Shown piece by piece: positions 8,412 to 17,431 of a stretch of DNA of 64,000 nt. Origin of the DNA: Cellvibrio sp. OA-2007. Lineage in GTDB: Bacteria; Pseudomonadota; Gammaproteobacteria; Pseudomonadales; Cellvibrionaceae. A program made the position numbers and the translations under genes. The notes beneath the pieces are model-generated. The model saw nothing but the letters and a program-made list of their open reading frames with translations, searched no databases and had not been told where the DNA came from. The stretch spans positions 1-64,000 of the forward strand of contig NZ_BBUL01000089.1 in assembly GCF_000953825.1 (NCBI RefSeq). Reading direction: 5' to 3'. The first letter of the stretch is position 1. The number at the start of each line of letters is the position of its first letter.

Positions 8412-10357
8412 TCAGGCTGCCTCCTTAACTCGGCATCGTATAACCGCGCTACTGCGAGGTGCGCTTGCGCGAGATAATTATTTAACCGCTTTTCATGTGC
8501 CGCTAATTGCCCATCAACCTGGTGCCGCAAGACCCGGCTTTGCTGCGCGATCAACTGATCGGTATTCGATAGTTGCGCATCGACATCTTTTTGCAGAACC
8601 TGCAAACGCGCCAACGTCGGCTGAATATCCATACTGGTTAAACTAATCTCTTCAATGTTCTGGCGAACCTTGGCGATCTGCGCAAGGGTCTCATCAATCG
8701 TATTTAATTCTGCTTGCTGGGCTGCAAGTTGTGCGGGATAGGCTTGCGCCGCGCGCCACATTAGAATTCCGCCAAACATTTTTATACGGGTTTCCAGTTC
8801 GCGTGTATCTTGCCCTGCCGCTTTCATTCGTGCGATGGTTTGCTGCCCGCGCTCGATACGTGCGTAGAGCTCTTGCGTTTCTTCATCGGCCAATGCCATG
8901 TAGTTTTCGCTGCTGCTAATCTGCGCCAACTTCTGTGCCAGTCGATCTCGCTCAGCGCGCAACTTTTGCTCTTGTTGTGCAACAGTATTTTGTGCAATTT
9001 GTTGCTCTTGGCGGCTGCGCGCTGCTTGTTTTTGTAATAGCAGTTCGTTGTACGCATCGAGTTTAGGCAGCCAGTTTTGCAATAGGGTTTGCACGCGCAA
9101 CAGATCGCGCAAATCCAGCACTGCTGTTTGAAAGGCGTTTTTAGCAAACAATTCATTGAGATAAGCAGAGCGGGTTTTGATAATGCTGGTGCTATCTAAC
9201 TTCAGCCAATTTTGCCCGTCATCGGTAACAACCGCGGTGAGTGCACCTTCGTCCGGCGAATTACCGCGCAAAATTGTTTTTGCCTCTTCAGCAGGGAGCG
9301 GCTCGCTGCCAATCAAGGTGAGTAATTCACCTTCGGTGAGTGTTGCGCGCATATCGCGGATTAATTGTAGCTCTCGCGTTAATAATTCTTCTGCAGTTTG
9401 ATAGGCATTAACCGCCTCACCCTCTGCGCCTAATTTTTCGTAGGCGTACGGCACGGCCAGCAGCGATTCCTGCACAGCGGGATACATCAAACTGCGCGTG
9501 CGCAATAGCTGCCAGGGCTTTAGCGCAACATCATATTCTTCTTGCGCAACCGCAGCCCAACCGTAACCCAGCAATGCTTGGTTGGCGAATACACCGTTGA
9601 GGCGCACTTTGGTAAATTCACGAATGGCGGCGGCGTATTTTTTTTCTGCGAGGTAGGAGTAACCAATGGCGGTGTAGGCTTTGTCTTGCAGCGCCCACTG
9701 CTCTTTGCGACGCACCGGGTTATCTGTGATATCTATATCGCTCAATTCGCTAAAAAACTGCTGCGCGCTGGCAAAATTTCCTTCGCGTGCATGGGCCGCG
9801 CCTAAGTTGTAGAACGTATAGGGGCTCCACGAACGCAGCTCATCGGCATCAATATTTTTCAGCGTTAGATCAGCGTAATTGTTATTGCGAATACGGATAT
9901 TAATTTGCAGCGCCTGCATTTGTGCACGCAGTGCCGGTTTAAATTTATTGCTGACACGCGCAAAACTCTGCTCGGCTGCATTCCAATCGCCACGGGTGTA
10001 ATAGAGTTTGCCAAGATAAAACCAAGCGGCATCGCGCACGGATTGTGGGCGGCTCTCGTCCTGCAAAATCTCCTGGAATCCATTTTCTGCATGATTTTGC
10101 ATGCCGAACGCCAGGCTAACGCCGCCCGCAATTAATTCAGGATTGTCACCGTGCCCCTGAATACCATCGCGAGTATCAGCTACCATTAACTCGGCAAGCG
10201 CTGCCATGTAATCTTGCTGATAATAATGATAGAGCGCTACGCCGTAGCGCAAATCGGCCACGGAGGTTTTGGGTTTTTCTTTTGCCGAACAGGGCGATGC
10301 GATAATCGCCGTGGTCAACACAAGAAAAAAGCGCAGACTAACCAGCAGCAAGCGCAT
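8408..10357 (-). CDS. TPR and coiled-coil exported protein of the Agl-like operon
   Basis: 649 residues. A signal peptide (about 1-25, ending SPCSA) directs export. The first half (about 30-330) has TPR-like helical repeats (for example AWFYLGKLYYTRGDWNAAEQSFARV). The second half is rich in Gln, Glu, Ala and Arg (RQEQQIAQNTVAQQEQKLRAERDRL) and should form long coiled coils. The ATG at 10357 overlaps the stop of the upstream gene as TAATG, so it is preferred to an ATG four codons earlier. Its stop overlaps the next gene by ATGA. Function unknown; position and fold suggest a structural periplasmic component. Confidence 0.75.
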   Translation of the reverse strand: MRLLLVSLRFFLVLTTAIIASPCSAKEKPKTSVADLRYGVALYHYYQQDYMAALAELMVADTRDGIQGHGDNPELIAGGVSLAFGMQNHAENGFQEILQDESRPQSVRDAAWFYLGKLYYTRGDWNAAEQSFARVSNKFKPALRAQMQALQINIRIRNNNYADLTLKNIDADELRSWSPYTFYNLGAAHAREGNFASAQQFFSELSDIDITDNPVRRKEQWALQDKAYTAIGYSYLAEKKYAAAIREFTKVRLNGVFANQALLGYGWAAVAQEEYDVALKPWQLLRTRSLMYPAVQESLLAVPYAYEKLGAEGEAVNAYQTAEELLTRELQLIRDMRATLTEGELLTLIGSEPLPAEEAKTILRGNSPDEGALTAVVTDDGQNWLKLDSTSIIKTRSAYLNELFAKNAFQTAVLDLRDLLRVQTLLQNWLPKLDAYNELLLQKQAARSRQEQQIAQNTVAQQEQKLRAERDRLAQKLAQISSSENYMALADEETQELYARIERGQQTIARMKAAGQDTRELETRIKMFGGILMWRAAQAYPAQLAAQQAELNTIDETLAQIAKVRQNIEEISLTSMDIQPTLARLQVLQKDVDAQLSNTDQLIAQQSRVLRHQVDGQLAAHEKRLNNYLAQAHLAVARLYDAELRRQPE

Positions 10358-10890
10358 TACATCTGCCATTGTTTGATTTCAAAAACAGGCTGTAATTGCG
10401 CGGTGGAATCGACAATGCGCAGTTCCAACACCACCGGTTCCTGATTTTTGTTAATCACAATCTTAGCGCCGCGCTTGTAATCCTGCTGCGGGCCACGCCC
10501 GGTAAAAAATGCGCTGATTTCATGCTCACCGGCTTTTAAATTGCCGATATACAAACGCTGCACACCACCGCGAAACAGGGCTTTGGTTTGTTTTTCGGTA
10601 TAGAGCTCGCTGGCGACCAGTTTGTTATTGATCTCCAGTTTGATCGCGTCCAGCGCAAAATAGTTGCCCAAATCCATAGACACATAAACGGCAACCTGAC
10701 TGCTGGCAGGATAGAGCAGCTCCTCTTCCAGAATTAATAGATCGCGGTTAAGAGTCAGCACTGACTCTTTTAGAGATTCCACTTGAGCTGCACTTTGGGC
10801 CGGCACGTCTGCTTGTGCAAATACAACTGAACAACATAGCAGGGGAATCAACATTACCAGATGAAACCACTGGCGCAGGGGATGGATCAT
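10357..10890 (-). CDS. First gene of the Agl-like operon, exported protein of unknown family
   Basis: 177 residues with a signal peptide (about 1-25, LVMLIPLLCCSVVFA). A short predicted helix (VESLKESVLTLNRDLLILEEELL) is followed by a beta-rich region with a GGVQRLYIGNLKAGEHEISAFF segment that reads like a small beta-sandwich. No family recognised. GGAGAG lies just before the ATG at 10890. First in the operon; its stop overlaps the next start. It may be a lid or ligand-binding periplasmic subunit, but that is a guess from position. Confidence 0.65.
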   Translation of the reverse strand: MIHPLRQWFHLVMLIPLLCCSVVFAQADVPAQSAAQVESLKESVLTLNRDLLILEEELLYPASSQVAVYVSMDLGNYFALDAIKLEINNKLVASELYTEKQTKALFRGGVQRLYIGNLKAGEHEISAFFTGRGPQQDYKRGAKIVINKNQEPVVLELRIVDSTAQLQPVFEIKQWQM

Positions 10891-11194
10891 GCTCTCTCTC
10901 CGATTTCTGAGTGGACGACTCTCGTTATCAACAGGCTATTGCCTTGTCCATGGCGGGTAAAGCGCGATCTTGGCATTGGTCGCCGCAATAAACGAATCAT
11001 TCTAGAAGCCAAACGGTTTCTTGGATGTGACAGTGAGCACAGTTGATCTGGCGCCTGAGTTATTTTTTGATACAGGCTTCAATAACGTTCAAATACTGCC
11101 CAATCCATAGAATTTTCATCTAAAGAATCCAAGCTTAGTCGTTTTCATGAGGATTGTAAGTAGCATCGAATCGGCCAGCTGCATCTGCTACAAC
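10891..11194. other. Intergenic region upstream of the Agl-like operon
   Basis: About 300 bases that must hold the operon promoter (minus strand). AT-rich stretches with TTGAAC and TTGAAG occur near 11080-11095, but no -10 box at good spacing stands out. No credible open frame or RNA motif seen. Confidence 0.4.
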
Positions 11195-11231
11195 AAAAAA
11201 CCGGTGAGCCGCTCGCCGACTCACCGGTTTC
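11195..11231 (-). terminator. Terminator of the Exop_C lipoprotein gene
   Basis: AAACCGGTGAG (11198-11208) pairs with CTCACCGGTTT (11220-11230) around an 11-base loop. On the minus strand the stem is followed by TTTTTTG. It lies 26 bases after the stop codon at 11257. Confidence 0.85.
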
Positions 11232-11256
11232 TTGGGGCTACTGGCACAGCAGTTAC

Positions 11257-12453
11257 TTATTCTGTGATGCGAATCGTATCGAGATAGATGTAACCAAACG
11301 CAAAGGGAGTGCCGGTCGCGTAGACGTGAAAGCCCAAGGTTTTTACGTTGTCGCCATTAAACCCATTGGCGAAGCTACTGCCGACTTGAGTGGTCAGGGT
11401 ATGCCACTCGGTATCTATCATTGCCGCACTGCTGAAACGCTCGGTAGTTACCGCTCGCCCGGCACCATCCGTTGCTACCAAGGCAAACTCTACCGGGCTG
11501 GAATAGCCGGATACGATTGCTGAACGCAGCTTCACTTGCATACTGACTTTTTTATTTTTAATGCTGATGGCCTTCGCTAAACTGGTCTCAAGCGCCCAGT
11601 GATCAACACTGCTTTGCCATTCCGGGTAAGTACCTAAACCTTGTGAGAGATGCTTATGTATTTCAAATATCGAGCCGTCATAACGCACAAACTTCCAATT
11701 ATCTGCCGCTGCAGTGGTATTAAAGTGTTCCGCGTAAACCTCTTTCGGCGTTGCGACTGAGCCGGTTCCTTTAACCCATTTGATATTGTCCAACTGAAAT
11801 TTAACGCCGGTTTGCGCACCGTGATCGATGGAAGGACGAATCAACAGTGCAGTATCAACCCGTTTCAAGTCCAATCCATCGCGCACCAAATCAGCAATAC
11901 TAATACCGACGGTTTGCCATTGATTTAATATATTGACCGGCACTTTTACCGAGTGCGAAAGACAGGGCCAGACACACTCTACGATCACATCGAATAGCAT
12001 TTGCGCTTTGTTGTAATCATAGGCATCGCCATAGCTCAGCACATTAATATCAAAACTCAGCTTACCGGTTGCATAAGCACTGCGATCAACTGGATCGGTA
12101 TTCACATAGAACTGGCTCTCGTAGCCGGTTTTTTGCCCATACGTCACTTCAACCACTTTTCCGTGTCCGGCAGCGGCAGAGTCCGCCAGTTTCCATTGCA
12201 CATTACTCCCATTGATCTCGGTCTTATAACCTTGACCTTGGCCGGTGACTGCGTTGCTTTCCCATACCTGAAACGCACCCCACTCTTTGTTAATACATTC
12301 CGCGAATATCACCCCTGCTTCACTACAGCCACTGCTGATGGTGCCGGCTGAACTCACTCCGGTAGATCCACCATTATTTCCTCCACCGCCACCACCACCG
12401 CCGCACGCAACCAACAACACACTTGCGAACGCCGCTCCCAGTACCGATTTCAT
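11257..12453 (-). CDS. Lipoprotein with two Exop_C-like carbohydrate-binding modules
   Basis: 398 residues. A lipoprotein signal ends LVAC (C17), followed by eight Gly codons and a Gly/Ser/Asn linker. Two jelly-roll-like modules follow, about 50-230 and 240-398. The first contains LSFDINVLSYGD, a VECVWPC segment, VGISIADLVRDGLDLKRVDTALLI and FQLDNIKWVK, the pattern I know from the C-terminal Exop_C domain of GH3 exo-glucanases in marine and soil polysaccharide degraders. The second ends in a similar FGYIYLDTIRI strand. No catalytic domain is visible, so it is probably a surface glycan-binding protein. AAGGAG precedes the ATG. It is alone, with its own terminator. Confidence 0.7.
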   Translation of the reverse strand: MKSVLGAAFASVLLVACGGGGGGGGNNGGSTGVSSAGTISSGCSEAGVIFAECINKEWGAFQVWESNAVTGQGQGYKTEINGSNVQWKLADSAAAGHGKVVEVTYGQKTGYESQFYVNTDPVDRSAYATGKLSFDINVLSYGDAYDYNKAQMLFDVIVECVWPCLSHSVKVPVNILNQWQTVGISIADLVRDGLDLKRVDTALLIRPSIDHGAQTGVKFQLDNIKWVKGTGSVATPKEVYAEHFNTTAAADNWKFVRYDGSIFEIHKHLSQGLGTYPEWQSSVDHWALETSLAKAISIKNKKVSMQVKLRSAIVSGYSSPVEFALVATDGAGRAVTTERFSSAAMIDTEWHTLTTQVGSSFANGFNGDNVKTLGFHVYATGTPFAFGYIYLDTIRITE

Positions 12454-12516
12454 AACAACTCCTTAAGATAAATGTAACGCGGCTGCTGTACCTGAAGGCC
12501 TCAATAAAAGCAGCCA

Positions 12517-12540
12517 GAGCGCACCCGATTGGGCGCGCTC
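12517..12540 (-). terminator. Imperfect hairpin after apbE, possible weak terminator
   Basis: GAGCGCACCC pairs imperfectly with GGGCGCGCTC about 60 bases beyond the apbE stop. The following minus-strand bases are only weakly T-rich (CTTTTATT after seven bases). It may end the gsp-apbE transcript. Confidence 0.4.
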
Positions 12541-12602
12541 ATTAGAGCAGAAGGGAGGAATGAAACATAGATTGGCGCGACAAAAGCGTGACACACTAGA
12601 GC

Positions 12603-13595
12603 TCAAAGAGGGCTGGCGAGACCTTCGCTATAAAACACTTTGCCATCGCTGGTAATAATCACTGCATCAAAGCCAGGCAGCTTGTCGATTAGCGCCAAGC
12701 CTTTTTCCACGCCCAGCACAAACACCGTGGTTGAGAGCGGGTCGGTATCAAACCCGAGCGGGCCAATGATGGTGACGCTGTTGATGCCATTGGTGGATTT
12801 GCCGGTGCGCGGGTTGATGATGTGATGCACCCGCTCGCCCTTGTTATCGATAAAGTAACGCTCGTAATCACCCGAGGTAGAGACAGCTACATCCGCCAGC
12901 GGCAGGGTGATAGCCACGGCATCGGCGCGTGGGTTTTTGATGCCCACCATCCAGGGGCGACCAAGTTTATCGCCTATAACGCGGCTATCACCACCGGCGG
13001 TAATGCTCGCGTGCTGCACGCCAAACGATTGCACAATCGCAATCGCGTTATCCACCGCATAGCCCTTGGCGATGCCACCCAAATCGATATACAACTTGGG
13101 ATGCTCAAACCAAAGGGTATTGTTATTGGCGTCGAGATGAATCAGGCGGTAATTGATCGCGGGCAGTAGCGCTTCGCGCTGCTGTTCGCTGGGGGAAAGT
13201 TTGTTGCGGTAGTCGTAGTAGCGCCCGAGGGAAGCGAAGGTGATGTCGAACGCACCCTCACTTAAGGTGCTGTAATAATTGGCTTTTTGGATAATTTTCG
13301 CCAGCTCGGGGGAGATGCTGATTGGCTTGTCGGCGCTGGCTTTGGGCGCTAATAGATTGACGCGGTAGAGTTCGCTGGTTTCGATATAAGGGCTGAAGTG
13401 GGCATCGATACGGCGCATTTCAGCCATTACCGCCGCAACCGCTTGCTCAGCTTTTTCATCGTTCTCTAACCAAAGTGCAACACTGACTTTGGTGCCCATA
13501 ATATCTTGCGTATCGCCATGCCATGCGGCCCAACCAGATTGACCGCCAAGGGACAATAGGGCGCAGATCAGCCACTGCGACAGACTTAATTTCAC
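12603..13595 (-). CDS. apbE: FAD:protein FMN transferase (ApbE)
   Basis: 330 residues with a signal peptide (about 1-23) but no lipobox, so a soluble or anchored periplasmic protein rather than the usual lipoprotein. ApbE transfers FMN from FAD to a Thr or Ser of target proteins. Family motifs are seen: MGTKVSV, SEGAFDITF, DLGGIAKGYAVD (about 172-183), TAGGDSRVIGD, HHIINPRTGKS and the Asp-containing FDTDPLSTTVFVLG near the C terminus. Its start overlaps the gspN stop as ATGA, so it is the last gene of the T2SS operon. No substrate protein with an obvious flavinylation motif was seen nearby. Confidence 0.92.
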   Translation of the reverse strand: MKLSLSQWLICALLSLGGQSGWAAWHGDTQDIMGTKVSVALWLENDEKAEQAVAAVMAEMRRIDAHFSPYIETSELYRVNLLAPKASADKPISISPELAKIIQKANYYSTLSEGAFDITFASLGRYYDYRNKLSPSEQQREALLPAINYRLIHLDANNNTLWFEHPKLYIDLGGIAKGYAVDNAIAIVQSFGVQHASITAGGDSRVIGDKLGRPWMVGIKNPRADAVAITLPLADVAVSTSGDYERYFIDNKGERVHHIINPRTGKSTNGINSVTIIGPLGFDTDPLSTTVFVLGVEKGLALIDKLPGFDAVIITSDGKVFYSEGLASPL

Positions 13596-14386
13596 AGATT
13601 TATATCAACTTGATAGTGAGTTTTGCCCGCTTCATCGACCCGGTTTTCCTGGGCGAACATAGCGAGCATATCTATAGCATTAGCGGCCTCAAAAAAGGCT
13701 TTTGGCGCCGCTAACTCACCGGTGACTTTGCCACCACTGGGCGCCGCCAATTCAATTTGCAGGTTCACATCCACCGGCCCGGTCAGCTGGAAGAGTTTGG
13801 CGCTAATGCCATTATTGCCATTGTCGCTCAGCTCTGCGCCATAGCTGCCGATATCCAACCAGTTAGTCCCGGTATTCACCCGAGCGCCATTCCACGTGAG
13901 GTTGCCTTTAAGTTTGAGCAGTACATTGCCCCGCAATTCAAGTTCATTAATATGGGTCGAGAATTGACCTTGAATCGGTACCGGCAGCTTGGGTTGCAGG
14001 AGCGCAACCGGCAGTAACAGATCCGCATTGCGCACCTTAATCGCGCCACCAGAGCCACTGCACAGTTCACCGTCGAACGTTTGCATCGGTAACTTGGCGG
14101 CCACCTGCGCACAGGGCGACAGAGTCAGCAATGACAGCGGACTGAGGCTCCAGCTTAACTGACCCAGTGAGTATTCTTGATCGACCGTGCGCACGCTGGC
14201 CAAACTGGCGCGGCCGTTCCAGAGCGTTCCAGTGACGCCACTGAGTGCTATGCCGGTACCACGAGTCAGCAGATAAGCGCCCCAAATCGCCGGGATACTA
14301 CTGATTACAAAGACCAGAAATAGCACGACTCCGAGTGGAATCCAGAGTTTTTTGTGAGTTTTTAATAGCACAGGTAAACGGCTCAT
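13592..14386 (-). CDS. gspN: Type II secretion system protein N
   Basis: 264 residues: one membrane helix (about 15-37) and a periplasmic region with GTLWNGRA and QLSWSLSPLSLL segments typical of GspN, a non-universal inner-membrane T2SS component. The longer open frame begins with TTG at 14431; the ATG at 14386 gives the usual short cytoplasmic tail before the helix and is preferred. It follows gspM by about 90 bases and overlaps apbE by four. Confidence 0.88.
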   Translation of the reverse strand: MSRLPVLLKTHKKLWIPLGVVLFLVFVISSIPAIWGAYLLTRGTGIALSGVTGTLWNGRASLASVRTVDQEYSLGQLSWSLSPLSLLTLSPCAQVAAKLPMQTFDGELCSGSGGAIKVRNADLLLPVALLQPKLPVPIQGQFSTHINELELRGNVLLKLKGNLTWNGARVNTGTNWLDIGSYGAELSDNGNNGISAKLFQLTGPVDVNLQIELAAPSGGKVTGELAAPKAFFEAANAIDMLAMFAQENRVDEAGKTHYQVDINL

Positions 14387-14475
14387 AGGGCTGATTTCAA
14401 TCGTGTACGGGTTGTATCGATGCGTTAGCAAGCAATCGACAGGAGCATCAACTGATCGTTAATGTAGCGTGTTAA

Positions 14476-14961
14476 TTAATTTTTTTGCAGGCGCAAATTG
14501 ACCGTAACCTGTCCGGGATCATTAGTCGCGGCAATCGACAAATCGCTCACGCGAATCCCCTGTTTGAATTCAATTTCATACAGCCATTGCATTAACGGAC
14601 CGTAACCAGCGCGATCCAAACGCACTCGCACTTCACCATTAGCGCCTGGCTGAAAACCGCTCATCGACAAGCCATTTGCACGCAAGCTGTTATCGATCAA
14701 ACCACTGATATTCTCGTTGCTGACACTCGCCCCGGCGTTGCGCGCCTGCTGGATTTGCGCCGCTGCAATTTGCACCCGCCCAAGCGTTTGGGTAGAGGCA
14801 ATATTGGCCGCCAGCAACTGGTCGCGCTTCTTCTGGATCGGCGTGAGCACTACCAGCCACAGCAGGTACAGTGCCACCGCCACACTACAGCCTAAAATAA
14901 GCATTTGCTCGCGGCGGTTGTACTTGTTGAGCAGGGCCAACAATTGATTAATCTGGTTCAT
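14476..14961 (-). CDS. gspM: Type II secretion system protein M
   Basis: 161 residues. A short cytoplasmic tail and one membrane helix (about 22-40, LILGCSVAVALYLLWLVVL), then a coiled-coil linker and a small ferredoxin-like periplasmic domain ending VNLRLQKN. GspM binds GspL in the inner-membrane assembly platform. Starts 13 bases after the gspL stop. Confidence 0.92.
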   Translation of the reverse strand: MNQINQLLALLNKYNRREQMLILGCSVAVALYLLWLVVLTPIQKKRDQLLAANIASTQTLGRVQIAAAQIQQARNAGASVSNENISGLIDNSLRANGLSMSGFQPGANGEVRVRLDRAGYGPLMQWLYEIEFKQGIRVSDLSIAATNDPGQVTVNLRLQKN

Positions 14962-14974
14962 AAAGGCCTACCGG

Positions 14975-16243
14975 TTAAGGATTCTTGGTCACTTTGAGGC
15001 GCGCAGTCTGCACATTGCCTTGGGCATTAAAACTCGATGTCTCTGCGTTCAGGCCTTGATCGCGAATTTTTTGGCTGAGCGATTCAAACGCGCTAAAGCT
15101 GTCGGCCTGAATATTGATATTCAATTCGCCCGACTCACCCGCATAGGCAATACCTTTGATAATGACATTTGGTTCCTGAGCGATCAGCGGCAGCACCTGT
15201 GCCATCAGCGCGACCACGCTGGCCGACTGCCCAACCGGTTTGGATTGGCGCAGCAGGTTGTTGAGTTGTTTTTCCGGATCAACAATACGCCCCTGGGTGA
15301 TAACACCGCGCGCAGTCGTTTCAATTTGCTGGCGAATTTTCAGGTTTTCGCCACCGAGTTTATGAATTTCAAACATGAGGGTGCCGAGATAAACCGCGAC
15401 ACAAACACCGGCAAAAATCGCCACGGATTGCCAGAGTTTCCACCAGCGCTCAATTGGCAAACGCTGGGAAAAATCGCCTTGGCACAAATCAATCGAGCTA
15501 TTACTGAAGTCCAGCGCCCACTCATCGGCAAGGGTTTGACTGGCGATAGAGTTTTGCAGCTCGGCAGGAATCAGTTCGCCCAAGCTGGCGAGATCACCCT
15601 CAGTGGCCGCGCGCAGGTGCAGGTTGGGCAAGCGATCTACTCGCTCCTGATCACGCAGTAACATTTGTAGTGCCATGCGCGCATGTTGCTGCGCCACACT
15701 GAAACCCAGCGTAGCGGAATAGCGCAAGTAAACCTGATCTTGATACAAACCTAACGACCAGTGATTGTCTGTGTCAGTCACCGCTTCAGCGGCGAGCGGC
15801 AGTGTCAGCGGCGCAGTCCAGCAGCGGGTCACTTCGATACCCAAGGCGGCAAGCTCAGCAAAAGCGGCTTGCAGCCAGATTTTGTCGGCAAAAGCGACGA
15901 CGACTTTGCCATCGGCCGGGGTACCCAATGCAAAGTGAAGATCTTCCACATCACCGACTACCGAGTCTTCCAGCTGAAACGGCAAGAGATTGCGCAGGTG
16001 TTTTTTCTCTTTTTCGCTGTATTCCAACTGGCGTGTATTCACGCGGCTGCCGGGCAGGATAAGCCAGGCCGATTGTGGATTGACCGGTTTGTCACTCAGC
16101 GCGGCACGCAGGGCTTCGCGGTTGCCAGTCTCGCCTTCGCTGGCGGGCGTACCGTCGATACCCAGCCAGCACCAGCGAAACTGATCCGCCAGCGTTTTGC
16201 CGTCATCGGAGGTGGTTACAGAGAGCACCAATTGCATGGACAT
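14975..16243 (-). CDS. gspL: Type II secretion system protein L
   Basis: 422 residues. The N-terminal cytoplasmic actin-like domain (about 1-260) binds the ATPase GspE. One membrane helix (about 268-290, LWQSVAIFAGVCVAVYLGTL) and a periplasmic ferredoxin-like domain (about 340-422) that pairs with GspM follow. Length and layout match the family. Two ATGs two codons apart are possible starts. A 57-base gap separates it from gspK. Confidence 0.92.
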   Translation of the reverse strand: MSMQLVLSVTTSDDGKTLADQFRWCWLGIDGTPASEGETGNREALRAALSDKPVNPQSAWLILPGSRVNTRQLEYSEKEKKHLRNLLPFQLEDSVVGDVEDLHFALGTPADGKVVVAFADKIWLQAAFAELAALGIEVTRCWTAPLTLPLAAEAVTDTDNHWSLGLYQDQVYLRYSATLGFSVAQQHARMALQMLLRDQERVDRLPNLHLRAATEGDLASLGELIPAELQNSIASQTLADEWALDFSNSSIDLCQGDFSQRLPIERWWKLWQSVAIFAGVCVAVYLGTLMFEIHKLGGENLKIRQQIETTARGVITQGRIVDPEKQLNNLLRQSKPVGQSASVVALMAQVLPLIAQEPNVIIKGIAYAGESGELNINIQADSFSAFESLSQKIRDQGLNAETSSFNAQGNVQTARLKVTKNP

Positions 16244-16300
16244 AATTTGCTCTAACTCGTTATTAAAATCAGCTTGTTAGGAGTCTGATCGGGGTTAAGG

Positions 16301-17431
16301 CTATTCAACCAATTCAGTATCGCCATCGTCATCTTTTTCGCCGCGATCTACGGTGGGCAATTCAAACACATCGTCGCGGCGGATCACTTTAAGCGTGCCC
16401 GGCTCAGCGCCGCGCATCAGCAAACTGCGCATGCTGCGGCGCTGATCAACTAGCTGCACAGTGGAATTCAGCCAAAAATATTTGGTCGCCGTGTTGAGCC
16501 CGTCTACATCCAGCGGTTTGCCGGCAAACATGCTATCCCAGGCGGCGGATATAGCAGCCTTGTCCGCAAACCCTGTCTGCGGGCGGCTGGTGATAAACCG
16601 CTCCATATCGGCGGGGTTCATAGGTTCCAAATCACCCGATCCGTTAAGACACAACAACAGGTTATTCATGCCCTTGCCATAGGGGCTGATCAAGTCCAGG
16701 GTATTGATATTCAGTCCGGCATCTGCCACAGGTAAGGCAGTAATATAGGGCTGCAACAGTGTTACCAACATCGGGCTTTCATTAAAACCGCGCACCAGAC
16801 GCAGTTCATCTACCGATTTAAACATGGAGTTCGCCGCGCGATAGCGCTCTTTTAACCCCTGATAATAATTGGACTCTGCACCGCCCGAACCGGACTCAGC
16901 ATCATCTGCATCAATCCAATCAACTACGCCAGCCAACAGCATTGTTGCTTGGTTTGTATCGAGGGGCAGCTCAGGAAACGTCTGCAACAAGCGTATAAAA
17001 CGCCGCTGTGGTTCGCTGTAGCGCTCAGGCATTCCTTCGGTTATGTTCGGGTCGATAGGGCGCGCCAAGTCGTTCAGATTTAACTGGGTAGTGGCATCGG
17101 TCATTCTGGCAAAGCCGCTGACGCCTTCATCCTCAATCGGAACCTCACTGCCCCAAGGCTCACCTAAATAATCGATAGTTGGGTCGAGATCCGCTTCGCG
17201 GAACATCAATTTGGCCACCTCTTCGGTGCCTTCCAAAAATGCGCGTGCTTGTGCGCCGTGCCAGCGGGTTTCTGCGCGCGCCAAACCCAACTGATATTGG
17301 GCGGCAAATTTGACACTGAGCCCAGCCACCAGCGCCACAATCAGCAATACCAGCACCAGCACAGTACCCTGCTCTGCACTTGGCTTGTTGGCCGGAAGAC
17401 TACTGTTCAGGCATGGCAAAGAGACGCACAC
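16301..17431 (-). CDS. gspK: Type II secretion minor pseudopilin K
   Basis: 376 residues. A short leader ends EQG before the hydrophobic TVLVLVLLIVALVAGL; prepilin peptidase would cut after the Gly. There is no Glu at +5, which is normal for GspK, the tip pseudopilin. The large globular domain has the expected QLNLNDLARP and WIDADDAESGSGGAE (metal-binding type) regions. The GTG at 17431 is chosen because AAAGGAG lies nine bases before it; a TTG three codons earlier touches the SD and is unlikely. The start lies inside the end of gspJ. Confidence 0.92.
   Translation of the reverse strand: MCVSLPCLNSSLPANKPSAEQGTVLVLVLLIVALVAGLSVKFAAQYQLGLARAETRWHGAQARAFLEGTEEVAKLMFREADLDPTIDYLGEPWGSEVPIEDEGVSGFARMTDATTQLNLNDLARPIDPNITEGMPERYSEPQRRFIRLLQTFPELPLDTNQATMLLAGVVDWIDADDAESGSGGAESNYYQGLKERYRAANSMFKSVDELRLVRGFNESPMLVTLLQPYITALPVADAGLNINTLDLISPYGKGMNNLLLCLNGSGDLEPMNPADMERFITSRPQTGFADKAAISAAWDSMFAGKPLDVDGLNTATKYFWLNSTVQLVDQRRSMRSLLMRGAEPGTLKVIRRDDVFELPTVDRGEKDDDGDTELVE

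Noticed and set aside
10861-11046. Plus-strand open frame at the start of the Agl-like operon
   Set aside because: Overlaps the first gene and its promoter region; no SD and no recognisable features.
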